Shown in pieces: positions 17,820 to 26,644 of a stretch of 64,000 nucleotides of DNA. The notes under the pieces were generated by a model. That model had not been told where the DNA came from. It did no database searches and saw only the letters and a program-made list of their open reading frames with translations. How positions within the stretch are numbered: position 1 is the stretch's first letter; each line of letters opens with the position of its first letter. The stretch comes from Alicycliphilus denitrificans_A (GTDB taxonomy: Bacteria > Pseudomonadota > Gammaproteobacteria > Burkholderiales > Burkholderiaceae_C), in NCBI RefSeq assembly GCF_044792555.1, contig NZ_CP126238.1, positions 496,001 through 560,000 on the forward strand, written 5' to 3'. The position numbers were made by a program, and so were the translations under genes.

Positions 17820-18545
17820 ATGACGATGATTGACAGCAACCTCCAGGGCGTGCGCGCCCGTATCGCACAGGCCTGCCTGGCCGCGGGCCGCGCCCCAGAC
17901 GCCGTGGCCCTGCTGGCCGTGTCCAAGACTTTCGGCCCCGAGGCCGTGTGCGAAGCGGCACGTGCCGGTCAGCGCCGCTTTGGCGAAAACTACATCCAGG
18001 AGGCCGTGGCAAAGATGGCCCAGGTTGCGGCCCTGGGCCTGCCAGAGCCGCTGGAGTGGCATTGCATAGGCCCGGTGCAAAGCAACAAGACGCGCCTGGT
18101 GGCCGAGCATTTCGACTGGGTGCACACGGTGGACCGGCTGAAGATTGCCGAGCGCCTGTCCGGCCAACGCCCGGCGCGGCTGCCGCCGCTGCAGGTATGC
18201 ATACAGGTGAGCGTCGATGGCGCCAGCACCAAGTCGGGGGTGGCGCCCGATGAGGCGCTGCAGCTTGCGCGCGCCGTGGCGCAGTTGCCCCGGCTGCGGC
18301 TGCGCGGCGTCATGAGCATTCCCGATGAGGCGCCCGGGTACGCGGCGCAGCTCGCCGTGCACCTGCGTGTGCGCCAGCTGTTTGAGGCGCTGCGCGATCA
18401 GGGGGGAGCGGGATTCGAGGACTTCGACACCTTGTCGCTGGGCATGACCGGCGACCTGGAGGCCGCGGTGGCCGCCGGCAGCACCATGGTGCGCGTGGGC
18501 AGCGGCATCTTTGGGGCACGCGATTACGGCGCCCGGCCGGCCTGA
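17820..18545 (+). CDS. yggS: PLP homeostasis protein YggS/PipY
   Basis: A 241-residue fold-type III PLP-binding protein without known enzymatic activity, involved in vitamin B6 and amino-acid homeostasis. The PLP lysine is in LLAVSKTFGPEAV (about residue 36). Conserved blocks follow: RRFGENYIQEAVAKM, WHCIGPVQSNKTRLV, VCIQVSVDGASTKSGV, LRGVMSIPDEAP, and LSLGMTGDLEAAVAAGSTMVR that holds the phosphate. Divergent from pilT, a pairing seen in many proteobacteria. Confidence 0.94.
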   Translation: MTMIDSNLQGVRARIAQACLAAGRAPDAVALLAVSKTFGPEAVCEAARAGQRRFGENYIQEAVAKMAQVAALGLPEPLEWHCIGPVQSNKTRLVAEHFDWVHTVDRLKIAERLSGQRPARLPPLQVCIQVSVDGASTKSGVAPDEALQLARAVAQLPRLRLRGVMSIPDEAPGYAAQLAVHLRVRQLFEALRDQGGAGFEDFDTLSLGMTGDLEAAVAAGSTMVRVGSGIFGARDYGARPA

Positions 18546-18589
18546 GGTGCTAAGCTGACTCGCCACATCAATGTAAATGGAGATGCCCC

Positions 18590-19729
18590 ATGCCCGGTCT
18601 GCTGCCCGACGTCGATCCCGATGGCCTGCTTGAATTCTCGGTGGTCTACACCGACCGCGCGCTCAACCACATGTCTCGGCGCTTCACCGGCGTGATGCAG
18701 GACATTCTCGCTACGCTGAAGGACGTTTATCACGCCCACACGGCGGTGCTGGTGCCGGGCAGCGGCACCTTCGGCATGGAGGCCGTGGCGCGCCAGTTTG
18801 CCAACCATGAGAAGGTACTCATCGTGCGCAACGGCTGGTTCAGCTACCGCTGGAGCCAGATCTTCGATGCCGGTGGCCTGGGTGCAGGCGCCGTGGTGTG
18901 CAAGGCGCGCCGCCAGGGCGATGGCCCGCAGGCGCCCTGGGCCCCATGCCCGGCCGAGGAAGTGGCGGCCGCCATCCGCGCCGAACAGCCCAAGGTGGTG
19001 TTCGCGCCGCATGTGGAGACGGCCAGCGGCATCATGCTGAGCGACGACTACCTGCGCACCGTGAGCGCGGCCGCACATGCCGTGGGTGCGCTCTTCGTGC
19101 TCGATTGCGTGGCCTCGGGGGGCATGTGGGTGGACATGGAAAAGACCGGCGTGGACGTGCTCATCAGCGCGCCGCAAAAGGGCTGGAGCAGCTCGCCCTG
19201 CTGCGCCATGGTGATGCTCTCCAAGCGTGCGCGCGGGCTCATAGAGCACACGCACAGTTCCAGCTTCTCGTGCGACCTGAAGAAATGGATGCAGATCGCC
19301 GAGGGCTACGAAAAGGGCCAGCATGCCTACCACGCCACCATGCCCACCGACGCGCTGGTGCGGCTGCGCGACGTGATGCTGGAGACGCGCGACTATGGCT
19401 TTGACAGGGTGCGCGCCGAGCAGGTCGAACTGGGCGCCAAGGTGCGTGCGCTGCTGGAGTCACGCGGCTTTCCCAGTGTGGCGGCCGAGGGCTGGAAGGC
19501 CCCCGGCGTGGTCGTGAGCTACACCAACGACCCCGGCATACAGAGCGGCAGGAAATTCCTCGACGTGGGTCTGCAAACCGCTGCGGGCGTGCCGCTGCAG
19601 TGCGACGAGGGCTCCCATTTCACGACCTTCCGCATCGGCTTGTTCGGCCTGGAGAAGTGGCACAACGTGGACCGCACCGTGGGCCACCTGGCCGCGGCGC
19701 TCGACAAGGTGGCCGCCGCCGCTGCGTGA
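18590..19729 (+). CDS. Class V aminotransferase (alanine-glyoxylate / serine-pyruvate type)
   Basis: A 379-residue PLP-dependent fold-type I enzyme. PGSGTFGMEAVARQFAN is the cofactor phosphate loop, FVLDCVASGGMWVDME holds the aspartate contacting the PLP ring, and the Schiff-base lysine is in LISAPQKGWSSSPCCAMVML (about residue 195). It probably transfers the amino group between small amino acids and glyoxylate or pyruvate; the specific substrate cannot be read. ATG 18590 has GGAG six bases upstream. It lies 44 bases after yggS on the same strand and converges with marC. Confidence 0.88.
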   Translation: MPGLLPDVDPDGLLEFSVVYTDRALNHMSRRFTGVMQDILATLKDVYHAHTAVLVPGSGTFGMEAVARQFANHEKVLIVRNGWFSYRWSQIFDAGGLGAGAVVCKARRQGDGPQAPWAPCPAEEVAAAIRAEQPKVVFAPHVETASGIMLSDDYLRTVSAAAHAVGALFVLDCVASGGMWVDMEKTGVDVLISAPQKGWSSSPCCAMVMLSKRARGLIEHTHSSSFSCDLKKWMQIAEGYEKGQHAYHATMPTDALVRLRDVMLETRDYGFDRVRAEQVELGAKVRALLESRGFPSVAAEGWKAPGVVVSYTNDPGIQSGRKFLDVGLQTAAGVPLQCDEGSHFTTFRIGLFGLEKWHNVDRTVGHLAAALDKVAAAAA

Positions 19730-19735
19730 GGGCCG

Positions 19736-20431
19736 TCAACCCGTTGCCATGATGCCCATGAGCAGGGCGCGCGCGCCATCCCAGATGATCTCCACGCCCA
19801 CGCACAGCAGCATGAAGGCCATCAGGCGCAGGAACACGATCTGCCCGGTCTCGCCCAGGCGCTGCAGTACCCGCCCGGCGTAGCGGAAGGTGAGGGCCAC
19901 CAGCATGCCGAGCAGCACGGCAGCCGCCAGCCCGCCGGCGATGTTGGCCATGGTTTCCGTCACGCTGCGCCGCGTGTGCAGGCTGGCGCCGATGGCAATC
20001 GCCACGGCGATGGAGCCGGGGCCGCAGGTCAGTGGAAAGGTCAGCGGATAGAAGGCCTTGATGCGCACCCGGTCCTCGTTCAGGGACTGCGCCATGTGCG
20101 TCGTGTCTTCGCTGGCGCCCTGCTGGGCGTGCAGCATGCGCCAGGCGATGGAGGCCACGACCATGCCGCCGGCCACGCGTACCACCGGCAGCGATACGCC
20201 GAAAAAATTCAGCAGATAGGAGCCGATCAGCATGGCCCCGGCCAGCAGCAGCGCGGCGTTCTTGCCGATGCGCCACGCCAGCCGGGCGCGGCCGCTGTCA
20301 TTCAGGCCGCGCGTGAAATCGACGAACACCGGCGCCGACGCCAGCGGGTTGATGATGGGCAGCACGCCGGCGAGCGCAAACAGCAGGCTCTTGCCAAAGG
20401 CCGCCAGCAACAAGGAGGGGGACAGGTCCAT
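19736..20431 (-). CDS. MarC family integral membrane protein
   Basis: A 231-residue membrane protein with six apparent hydrophobic segments (first LLFALAGVLPIINPLASAPVFV, last IVFLRLMAFMLLCVGVEII). The NPLASAPVFV and FPLTCGPGSIAVAIAIG motifs are typical of the MarC/YhgN/SnatA group, once thought to affect antibiotic resistance, with one member reported as an amino acid transporter. ATG 20431 is chosen because it starts shortly before the first membrane helix. It is 47 bases downstream of the glcD-like gene on the same strand. Confidence 0.88.
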   Translation of the reverse strand: MDLSPSLLLAAFGKSLLFALAGVLPIINPLASAPVFVDFTRGLNDSGRARLAWRIGKNAALLLAGAMLIGSYLLNFFGVSLPVVRVAGGMVVASIAWRMLHAQQGASEDTTHMAQSLNEDRVRIKAFYPLTFPLTCGPGSIAVAIAIGASLHTRRSVTETMANIAGGLAAAVLLGMLVALTFRYAGRVLQRLGETGQIVFLRLMAFMLLCVGVEIIWDGARALLMGIMATG

Positions 20432-20478
20432 GCGCGTAACTGTACGCGCGCCGTGCCATGCGGACCGCGACTTGACCG

Positions 20479-21981
20479 CTAAAAACGTGGCAGATCCGGG
20501 TGCGCCAGCCGCCCGCCGCGCACCAGCATCCTGCCGTACTCGGCGCAGCGGTTCAGCGTGGGGATGACCTTGCCGGGGTTCAGCAGCCCGGCTGGGTCGA
20601 AGGCGGTCTTCAGCGCCATCATCTGCGCGTTTTCCTCGGGCGTGAACTGCACGCACATGGAGTTGAGCTTTTCCACGCCCACGCCGTGCTCGCCCGTCAC
20701 CGTGCCGCCCATGGCCACGCTGGTCTCCAGGATGTCGGCGCCGAACCGCTCGCAACGGTGCAGCTGGTCCGGGTCGTTGGCATCGAACAGGATCAGCGGG
20801 TGCAGGTTGCCGTCGCCGGCGTGGAACACGTTGCAGCAGCGCAGGCCGTATTTCTTCTCCATGGCCTGGATGGCGAGCAGGATGTCGGCCAGGCGCTTCC
20901 TTGGAATGGTCGAGTCCATGCACATGTAGTCGGGGCTGATGCGGCCGCTGGCCGGGAAGGCGTTCTTGCGCCCGCTCCAGAAGCGCATGCGCTCGGCTTC
21001 GTCGCCGCTCACCGAGATGGCCGTGGCGCCCGCGCCGCGCAGCACCTCGCTCATGCGGGCGATCTCTTCCTCGACTTCCTCGGGCGTGCCGTCGCTCTCG
21101 CACAGCAGGATGGCCTCGGCCGTCAGGTCGTAGCCGGCCTTCACGAAGTCCTCCACGGCGGCCGTCATGGGCTTGTCCATCATCTCCAGGCCCGCCGGGA
21201 TGATGCCGGCGGCGATCACGGCGGCCACGGCGTCGCCGGCCTTGCGCACGTCGTCGAAGCTGGCCATGATGCAGCGCGCCAGCTGCGGCTGTGGGATCAG
21301 GCGCACGGTGACCTCCAGCGCCACGGCCAGCATGCCCTCGCTGCCGATCACGGCGGCCAGCAGGTCGTAGCCGGGCGCGTCCAGCGCCTCGCTGCCGAAG
21401 GTGATGGGCTCGCCCTCCATGGTGAAGCCGCGCACGCGCAGCACGTTGTGCACCGTCAGGCCGTACTTCAGGCAGTGCACGCCGCCCGAGTTCTCGGCCA
21501 CGTTGCCGCCGATGGTGCAGGCGATCTGGCTGCTGGGGTCGGGCGCGTAGTACAGGCCGTGGGGCGCGGCGGCCTCGCTGATGGCCAGGTTGCGCACGCC
21601 GCACTGCACGCGCGCCGTGCGGGCCACGGGGTCCACGTCGAGGATGCGGTTGAACTTGGCCAGCGACAGCGTCACGCCCATGGCGTGCGGCATGGCGCCG
21701 CCCGACAGGCCCGTGCCCGCACCGCGCGCGACCACCGGCACGCCGAGGCGGTGGCAGGCCTTGAGCACGGCCTGCACCTCGTCCTCGGTCTCGGGCAGGC
21801 AGACGACCAGCGGGCGCTGGCGGTAGGCGGTCAGGCCATCGCACTCATAGGGCGTGGTGTCCTCGCTCTGCCAGAGCAGCGCATGCTGCGGCACGCAGGC
21901 AGAGAGGGCCTGTACAACGGCGCGCTGGCGCTCGGCGCGCTCGGTGGCTGTGGGGCTGGGCATGGCGTGACTGTAGGCCAT
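20479..21981 (-). CDS. FAD-linked oxidase, glycolate oxidase subunit GlcD / D-lactate dehydrogenase type
   Basis: A 500-residue flavoprotein of the FAD-binding 4 / FAD-oxidase C family. The N-terminal FAD domain has VVARGAGTGLSGGAMPH, then CTIGGNVAENSGGVHCLKYG and VIGSEGMLAVALEVTVRL. The C-terminal domain has CCNVFHAGDGNLHPLILFD with its conserved His, and GEHGVGVEKL. These oxidise 2-hydroxy acids such as glycolate or D-lactate. The partner subunits GlcE and GlcF are not adjacent, so it may act alone as a D-2-hydroxyacid dehydrogenase, or the partners are elsewhere. Two ATGs (21981 and 21963) are possible starts. Confidence 0.88.
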   Translation of the reverse strand: MAYSHAMPSPTATERAERQRAVVQALSACVPQHALLWQSEDTTPYECDGLTAYRQRPLVVCLPETEDEVQAVLKACHRLGVPVVARGAGTGLSGGAMPHAMGVTLSLAKFNRILDVDPVARTARVQCGVRNLAISEAAAPHGLYYAPDPSSQIACTIGGNVAENSGGVHCLKYGLTVHNVLRVRGFTMEGEPITFGSEALDAPGYDLLAAVIGSEGMLAVALEVTVRLIPQPQLARCIMASFDDVRKAGDAVAAVIAAGIIPAGLEMMDKPMTAAVEDFVKAGYDLTAEAILLCESDGTPEEVEEEIARMSEVLRGAGATAISVSGDEAERMRFWSGRKNAFPASGRISPDYMCMDSTIPRKRLADILLAIQAMEKKYGLRCCNVFHAGDGNLHPLILFDANDPDQLHRCERFGADILETSVAMGGTVTGEHGVGVEKLNSMCVQFTPEENAQMMALKTAFDPAGLLNPGKVIPTLNRCAEYGRMLVRGGRLAHPDLPRF

Positions 21982-22045
21982 GGAGCGCGCGCGCGGTGTG
22001 AGTTTTCTTGCAGGCGGGCGTGAGCCAGATTACGGTATTTGCTTT

Positions 22046-22095
22046 TGTATTGATAGCTGCTTGCGCTTGATGAATAAGGGCTAATGCCTTATTTG
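22046..22095 (+). repeat. Dispersed palindromic repeat, copy C
   Basis: TGATAGCTGCTTGCGCTTG, a 7-base loop and AAGGGC, then TGCCTTATTT. A near-consensus copy in the gap between the glcD-like gene and the LysR gene. Confidence 0.75.
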
Positions 22096-22102
22096 TCTTG
22101 TA

Positions 22103-22164
22103 TTAATTCGTGCCGCTGAAAACCGGCGCAACCCAGGCCAGGGCGCGAAGCGCCTCAGGGGGTG
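22103..22164 (-). repeat. Post-stop GC-rich repeat, short copy
   Basis: On the minus strand it begins 2 bases after the LysR stop with CCCCCTGAGGCGCTTCGCGC, containing the hairpin GGCGC-TTC-GCGCC, and ends with GCGCCGGTTTTCAGCGGC. Both ends match the longer copy at 46660-46791; the middle is missing. The position suggests a 3'-end or terminator role. Confidence 0.6.
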
Positions 22165-23058
22165 TCACCCCATCGTGCGCCGCAGCCAGTCGGCAAAGGC
22201 CGCGCATTCCCAGCGATCCATGGTGCCCGTGCGCCAGCACAGGTAATGCGCGTAGGGGCTGGGGGCCAGGATGTCGAACAGGCGCACCAGCGTGCCCTGG
22301 TCCAGCCAGGGCGCGGCCAGCTTCAGGCGCACCGGGGCCACGCCCATGCCGGCGGCGGCGGCGTCGCACATCAGGCCCACGTCGTTGAATTGCGAGCCCT
22401 CGTTGGGCTCGGCCCAGGCCAGGCCAGCGGCGGCGAACCAGGTGCGCCAGGGCTCCAGCGGGCTGCGCAGCAGCGGCAGGCCCTCCAGGTCCTCGGGTCG
22501 CTCGAAGGGGCCATGCTCGCGCACGAAGGCGGGCGAGGCCAGCGGCGTGAGCATGTCGCGCGCGATCTCCACATGCTCCATGTCGGCGTAGTGGCCGGGG
22601 CCGTAGCGCACCACCAGGTCGGCGTCCTCGGCCACCACGTCCAGGAGCGGGATGGAGACCTGCAGCGCCAGGTCGATCTCGGGGTAGGCCTCGGTGAACT
22701 GGCGCAGGCGCGGGATCAGGATGGCGCGCGCAAAGGTGGGGGTGACGGCTATCTTCAGCCGCCGCCGGCCGGGGCTGATGGCGTGGCCCGGCAGGCGCTG
22801 CAGGGCCGACAGGCCTTCGCGCACCTGCGCCAGGTAGGCGCTGCCGTCGGTGGTCAGGGAAAAGTCGGCGCGCCCGAACAGCCGCGTGCCCAGGATTTGC
22901 TCCAGCTGCTTGACGCGGTGGCTCACGGCGCTGGGCGTGACGCACAGCTCGTCGGCCGTCTGCGTCACGCTGCGCAGGCGCGCCAGGGCCTCGAAGGTCA
23001 GCAGGCACTGTATCGGCGGGATGCGCCGCGCGGCGCTGGCGCTGAACGGGGCGGCCAC
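22165..23058 (-). CDS. LysR family transcriptional regulator (GcvA-like)
   Basis: A 297-residue LysR-type regulator. The winged HTH is in LLTFEALARLRSVTQTADEL and VTPSAVSHRVKQLEQILGTR. The sensor domain starts at RRLKIAVTPTFARAILIPRL and contains VVAEDADLVVRYGPGHYADM and GMGVAPVRLKLAAPWLDQG, resembling GcvA/AmpR-type regulators. There is no ATG at the expected place; GTG 23058 gives a short leader before PPIQCLLTFEAL. It lies 8 bases behind the purU stop, so the pair is probably cotranscribed. A link to one-carbon or glycine metabolism through PurU is inference. Confidence 0.87.
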   Translation of the reverse strand: MAAPFSASAARRIPPIQCLLTFEALARLRSVTQTADELCVTPSAVSHRVKQLEQILGTRLFGRADFSLTTDGSAYLAQVREGLSALQRLPGHAISPGRRRLKIAVTPTFARAILIPRLRQFTEAYPEIDLALQVSIPLLDVVAEDADLVVRYGPGHYADMEHVEIARDMLTPLASPAFVREHGPFERPEDLEGLPLLRSPLEPWRTWFAAAGLAWAEPNEGSQFNDVGLMCDAAAAGMGVAPVRLKLAAPWLDQGTLVRLFDILAPSPYAHYLCWRTGTMDRWECAAFADWLRRTMG

Positions 23059-23066
23059 GGCGCGGG

Positions 23067-23915
23067 CTAGCGGAAGACCACGGTCTTGTGGCCGTTGAGC
23101 AGCACGCGGTGCTCGCTGTGCCACTTCACGGCGCGCGCCAGCACCAGGCTTTCGGTGTCGCGCCCGCGTGCCGTGAGGTCTTCCACGGTGTCTGTGTGAT
23201 CGGCGCGGGCCACGTCTTGTTCGATAATCGGCCCCTCGTCGAGGTCGGCCGTGACGTAGTGGGCGGTGGCGCCGATGAGCTTCACGCCGCGGTCGTGCGC
23301 CTGGTAATAGGGTTTTGCGCCCTTGAAGCTGGGCAAAAAGCTGTGGTGGATGTTGATGGCGCGGCCCGCCAGCTTGGTGCACAGGTCGTTGGACAGCACC
23401 TGCATGTAGCGCGCCAGCACCACCAGCTCGGCCCCCTCGGCCTGGATGATCTCGTATTGCCGCGCTTCGGCCTGGGCCTTGGTGGCGGCCGTGACGGGAA
23501 TGTGGTGGAAGGGAATGTTGTAGCTGGCCGCCAGCTGGTAGAAGTCGCGGTGGTTGCTGATGATGGCCCGGATGTCGATGGGCAGCAGGCCGCTCTTGAC
23601 GCGAAACAGCAGGTCGTTCAGGCAGTGGCCTTCGCGGCTGACCATGAGCACGGCGGGCATGGTCTGGGCCTTGGCGTGCAGGCTGAAGCGCATGGTGTAG
23701 GGTTCGGCAAAGCGGGCCAGGTGCTCTCTCAAAGTGGCGCCATCGTGCTGCGTGCAGGCGAACTGCACGCGCATGAAGAACAGGCCGGTGGCCTGGTCGT
23801 TGTACTGGGCGGCTTCTTCGATGTTGCCGCCATGCTCGAGCAAAAAGCCCGACACGGCATGCACCAGCCCCAGGCGGTCGGGGCAGGACAGGGTAAGTAT
23901 GTAGGCAGGGGTCAT
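23067..23915 (-). CDS. purU: Formyltetrahydrofolate deformylase
   Basis: Hydrolyses 10-formyl-THF to formate and THF, balancing the one-carbon pool. The 282-residue product has an N-terminal ACT domain (YILTLSCPDRLGLVHAVSGF, residues 5-24) followed by a formyltransferase-like catalytic domain. Catalytic Asn-His are in AINIHHSFLPSFKGAKPY and the Asp in TADLDEGPIIEQDVAR. Length is usual. The ATG at 23915 overlaps the first possible start of the divergent GGDEF-EAL gene. Confidence 0.94.
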   Translation of the reverse strand: MTPAYILTLSCPDRLGLVHAVSGFLLEHGGNIEEAAQYNDQATGLFFMRVQFACTQHDGATLREHLARFAEPYTMRFSLHAKAQTMPAVLMVSREGHCLNDLLFRVKSGLLPIDIRAIISNHRDFYQLAASYNIPFHHIPVTAATKAQAEARQYEIIQAEGAELVVLARYMQVLSNDLCTKLAGRAINIHHSFLPSFKGAKPYYQAHDRGVKLIGATAHYVTADLDEGPIIEQDVARADHTDTVEDLTARGRDTESLVLARAVKWHSEHRVLLNGHKTVVFR

Positions 23916-23958
23916 GGTGCGAATTGTCGCAGCAGGCCCGGGCCGTGCTGATGGAGTG

Positions 23959-26637
23959 ATGATGGGATCGAATACGCCGGGGGGCAGCCCCCGGATGAGC
24001 CCCTGGTGGGGCATGGCTCTGTATCTGGTCGTGGGGGCGGTCTGGGTGGCTGCGGGCGATCGGCTGCTGGATTTGCTGGTGGCCGACCCGCTGCGGCTGG
24101 CGCGCTGGCAGACCGCCAAGGGCTGGCTGTACGTGCTGCTGACCGGCGTGCTGGCCTGGTGGCTGCTGCTGCGCATGCGCGCCGCCGAACGCGCGCGCGG
24201 GGCGCTGGCGCAGGAGCTGTCGCAGATCGCGCGCCATGCACCGGCGGGCATTGCGCGCGTGGAGCCCGCGAGCATGCGCTTCATGTGGGCCAATGAGCGG
24301 CTGTGCGGCTGGCTGGGCCTGCCCTTGGCGGCGGTGCAGCACAGCGGCTTCGGCGAGCTGGTGCCCCCCGATAGCCGCGCCAGGGCCGGGCAGCAGCTCC
24401 AGCGCCTGCTGGCCGGGCGTATCGACCATTACCAGGTCGAGGGCCTGTGCCTGGGCGCAGGGGGAGGGCGGCCCCTGCCCGTGCTGTGCACCGTGAGCCA
24501 TGTGCCGGCCACGGACGACATGCCGGCGCATCTGCTGTGCGTGCTGCAGGACCTGGGCGAAATCGGGGCCGCGCGCGCGGAGTTGCTGCGCAGCGAAAAC
24601 ATCTTGCGCCTGGCGCTCGATGGCAGCGGCAGCGGCCTGTGGGACTGGGATCTGCTCGCGCGCCGCGCCACCCATTCGCCGGGCCTGGCGCGCATGCTGT
24701 GCTATCAGGGCCTGGAGCTGCCGCATGGGCTGAACCTGCTGCGCCGCCTGCACCCGCAGGATTACCGGCGCGTGCACCGCGCGGTGCAGCAGGCCATTGC
24801 CACGGGCCAGCCTTTTGTGGAGACGGCGCGCCTGCTGCGCTTTGACGGCAGCTACTGCTGGTTCCAGGCGCGCGGCCTGTGCCACCGCGGCGTCCAGGGG
24901 CGGCCCGAGCGCTTCTCGGGCATCCTCACCGACCTGACGGCCAGCCGCGCCTTTGAGGAGCGCCAGCGCCTGGCCGCCACCGTGGTGGACAACGCCATCG
25001 AGGGCGTGGTGGTGGCCGATGCGCAGGGCCGCATTCTTTCCATCAACCCCGCGGTCACGCGCCTGCTGGGCTATACCGAGGACGAGTTGCTGGGCCAGAA
25101 CCCGCGCATATTCCAGTCAGAGCGCCACGACAAGCAGTTCTATGAGGCCATGTGGGCCGCGCTGCAGCAAAAGGGCTATTGGCGGGGCGAGATCTGGAAC
25201 AAGCGCAAGAACGGCGAGATTTTCCCCGAGCGCATGTCGCTGTCGGCCGTGCACGATGAGGGCGGCCAGGTGACGCACTACGTGTGCATGTTCAGCGACA
25301 TCTCGCAGGAAAAGGCCCAGCACCAGCGGCTGGAGTTCCTCTCGCACCGCGACAGTCTGACCGGCCTGCCCAACCGCGCCTGGTTTGTCGAGCAGCTGGA
25401 GGAGGCCGTGAGCCAGGCCCTGGCCCATGGCGAGCTGATGGCCGTGCTGCTGCTCAACCTGGATCGCTTCAAGGACGTGAACGACAGCTATGGCCATGCG
25501 GTGGGCGACGAGGTGCTGCGGCACATCGCACAGCAGGTGCGCCTGAGCCTGCGCCCCGGCGACCTGGTGGGGCGCATGGCGGGTGATGAAATTGCGGTGC
25601 TGGTGCGTGGCCTGAGGAATGCCGAAGGTGCTGCGGCCGTGGCGCAGCACCTGATTGCCGCGGTCAGCAAGCCCTGGAGCACGCCGGACGGCATCGAGGT
25701 CGTGGCCGGCGTCAGCGTCGGCATAGCCATGTTCCCCGAGCATGCCCCCACGGCGCAGCAGCTGCTGCAGGGTGCGCATTCCGCCGTCTACGGTGCCAAG
25801 GCGCGCGGGCGCAGCGCGCATTGCTTCTTTGACGAATCCATGACCCAGGCCGCGCGCGAGCGGCTGGAGATCGAGGCGCGGCTGCGCACGGCATTGGCGC
25901 AAGGCCACTTGCTGCTGCACTACCAGCCGCAGGTGGATGTGGCCACGGGCCGCATCGAGGGCGCCGAGGCGCTGGTGCGCTGGCAGGACCCCGAGGAGGG
26001 CCTGATCTCGCCCGCGCGTTTCATTCCCGTGGCCGAGGCCTCGGGCGTGATCGGCCCGCTGGGCCGGTGGGTCATGCACGAGGCCTGCCGCCAGGGCCAG
26101 CAATGGCGCGCGGCCGGGCTGCCGGCGATCCGCCTGGCGGTGAACGTCTCGCCGCGCCAGTTCCAGCTGGACGACATGGCCGCCTGCGCGGCCCAGGCGC
26201 TGGCCGCCAGCGGCCTGCCGGCCGGCTGCCTGGAACTGGAGCTGACCGAGTCCGCCCTGGCCGAGCGGCCCGAGGAAATGCGCCAGGTGCTGCAGCGCCT
26301 ACAGGCCCTGGGCGTGCGCATCGCGGTGGACGACTTCGGCACCGGCTATTCCTCGCTCGCCCACCTCAAGCGTTTTCCCATCGACGTGCTCAAGATCGAC
26401 CAGGGCTTCATGCGCGACATCCCCGCCAGCGCCGACGACATGGCCATCGGCGCCACCATCATCGCCATGGGCCACAGCCTGGGCCTCACGGTGCTGGCCG
26501 AAGGGGTGGAGACGCCCGAGCAGCTGACCTTTCTGCGCGAGCGCGGCTGCGACAGCTACCAGGGCTACCTGTGCAGCCGGCCCCTGCCCGCCGAGCAGTT
26601 TGCGCAGCTGCTGCAGACGCAGCAGTCTGCTACCTGA
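23959..26637 (+). CDS. Membrane PAS-GGDEF-EAL protein, probable c-di-GMP phosphodiesterase
   Basis: An approximately 892-residue signalling protein. Two membrane helices lie at the N terminus (MALYLVVGAVWVAA and GWLYVLLTGVLAWWLLL). At least two or three PAS-like segments follow; the last, VVDNAIEGVVVADAQGRILS with IWNKRKNGEIFPERMSLS, is a clear PAS. The cyclase domain has DRFKDVNDSYGHAVGDEVL, but its signature reads AGDEI instead of GGDEF (25579-25593), with an RPGD inhibitory-site match five residues before. The EAL domain keeps EALVRW, NVSPRQF, DDFGTGYSSL and EGVET. The likely output is c-di-GMP hydrolysis. The start is uncertain: ATG 23914, 23959, 23962 or 23995; GGAG at 23953 favours 23959-23962. 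Confidence 0.9.
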   Translation: MMGSNTPGGSPRMSPWWGMALYLVVGAVWVAAGDRLLDLLVADPLRLARWQTAKGWLYVLLTGVLAWWLLLRMRAAERARGALAQELSQIARHAPAGIARVEPASMRFMWANERLCGWLGLPLAAVQHSGFGELVPPDSRARAGQQLQRLLAGRIDHYQVEGLCLGAGGGRPLPVLCTVSHVPATDDMPAHLLCVLQDLGEIGAARAELLRSENILRLALDGSGSGLWDWDLLARRATHSPGLARMLCYQGLELPHGLNLLRRLHPQDYRRVHRAVQQAIATGQPFVETARLLRFDGSYCWFQARGLCHRGVQGRPERFSGILTDLTASRAFEERQRLAATVVDNAIEGVVVADAQGRILSINPAVTRLLGYTEDELLGQNPRIFQSERHDKQFYEAMWAALQQKGYWRGEIWNKRKNGEIFPERMSLSAVHDEGGQVTHYVCMFSDISQEKAQHQRLEFLSHRDSLTGLPNRAWFVEQLEEAVSQALAHGELMAVLLLNLDRFKDVNDSYGHAVGDEVLRHIAQQVRLSLRPGDLVGRMAGDEIAVLVRGLRNAEGAAAVAQHLIAAVSKPWSTPDGIEVVAGVSVGIAMFPEHAPTAQQLLQGAHSAVYGAKARGRSAHCFFDESMTQAARERLEIEARLRTALAQGHLLLHYQPQVDVATGRIEGAEALVRWQDPEEGLISPARFIPVAEASGVIGPLGRWVMHEACRQGQQWRAAGLPAIRLAVNVSPRQFQLDDMAACAAQALAASGLPAGCLELELTESALAERPEEMRQVLQRLQALGVRIAVDDFGTGYSSLAHLKRFPIDVLKIDQGFMRDIPASADDMAIGATIIAMGHSLGLTVLAEGVETPEQLTFLRERGCDSYQGYLCSRPLPAEQFAQLLQTQQSAT

Positions 26638-26644
26638 GCGGCGC

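Noticed and set aside
23059..24885. Extension of the LysR frame through purU and the GGDEF-EAL gene
   Set aside because: Out of frame with purU and antisense to the cyclase gene; no LysR-like sequence before the HTH.
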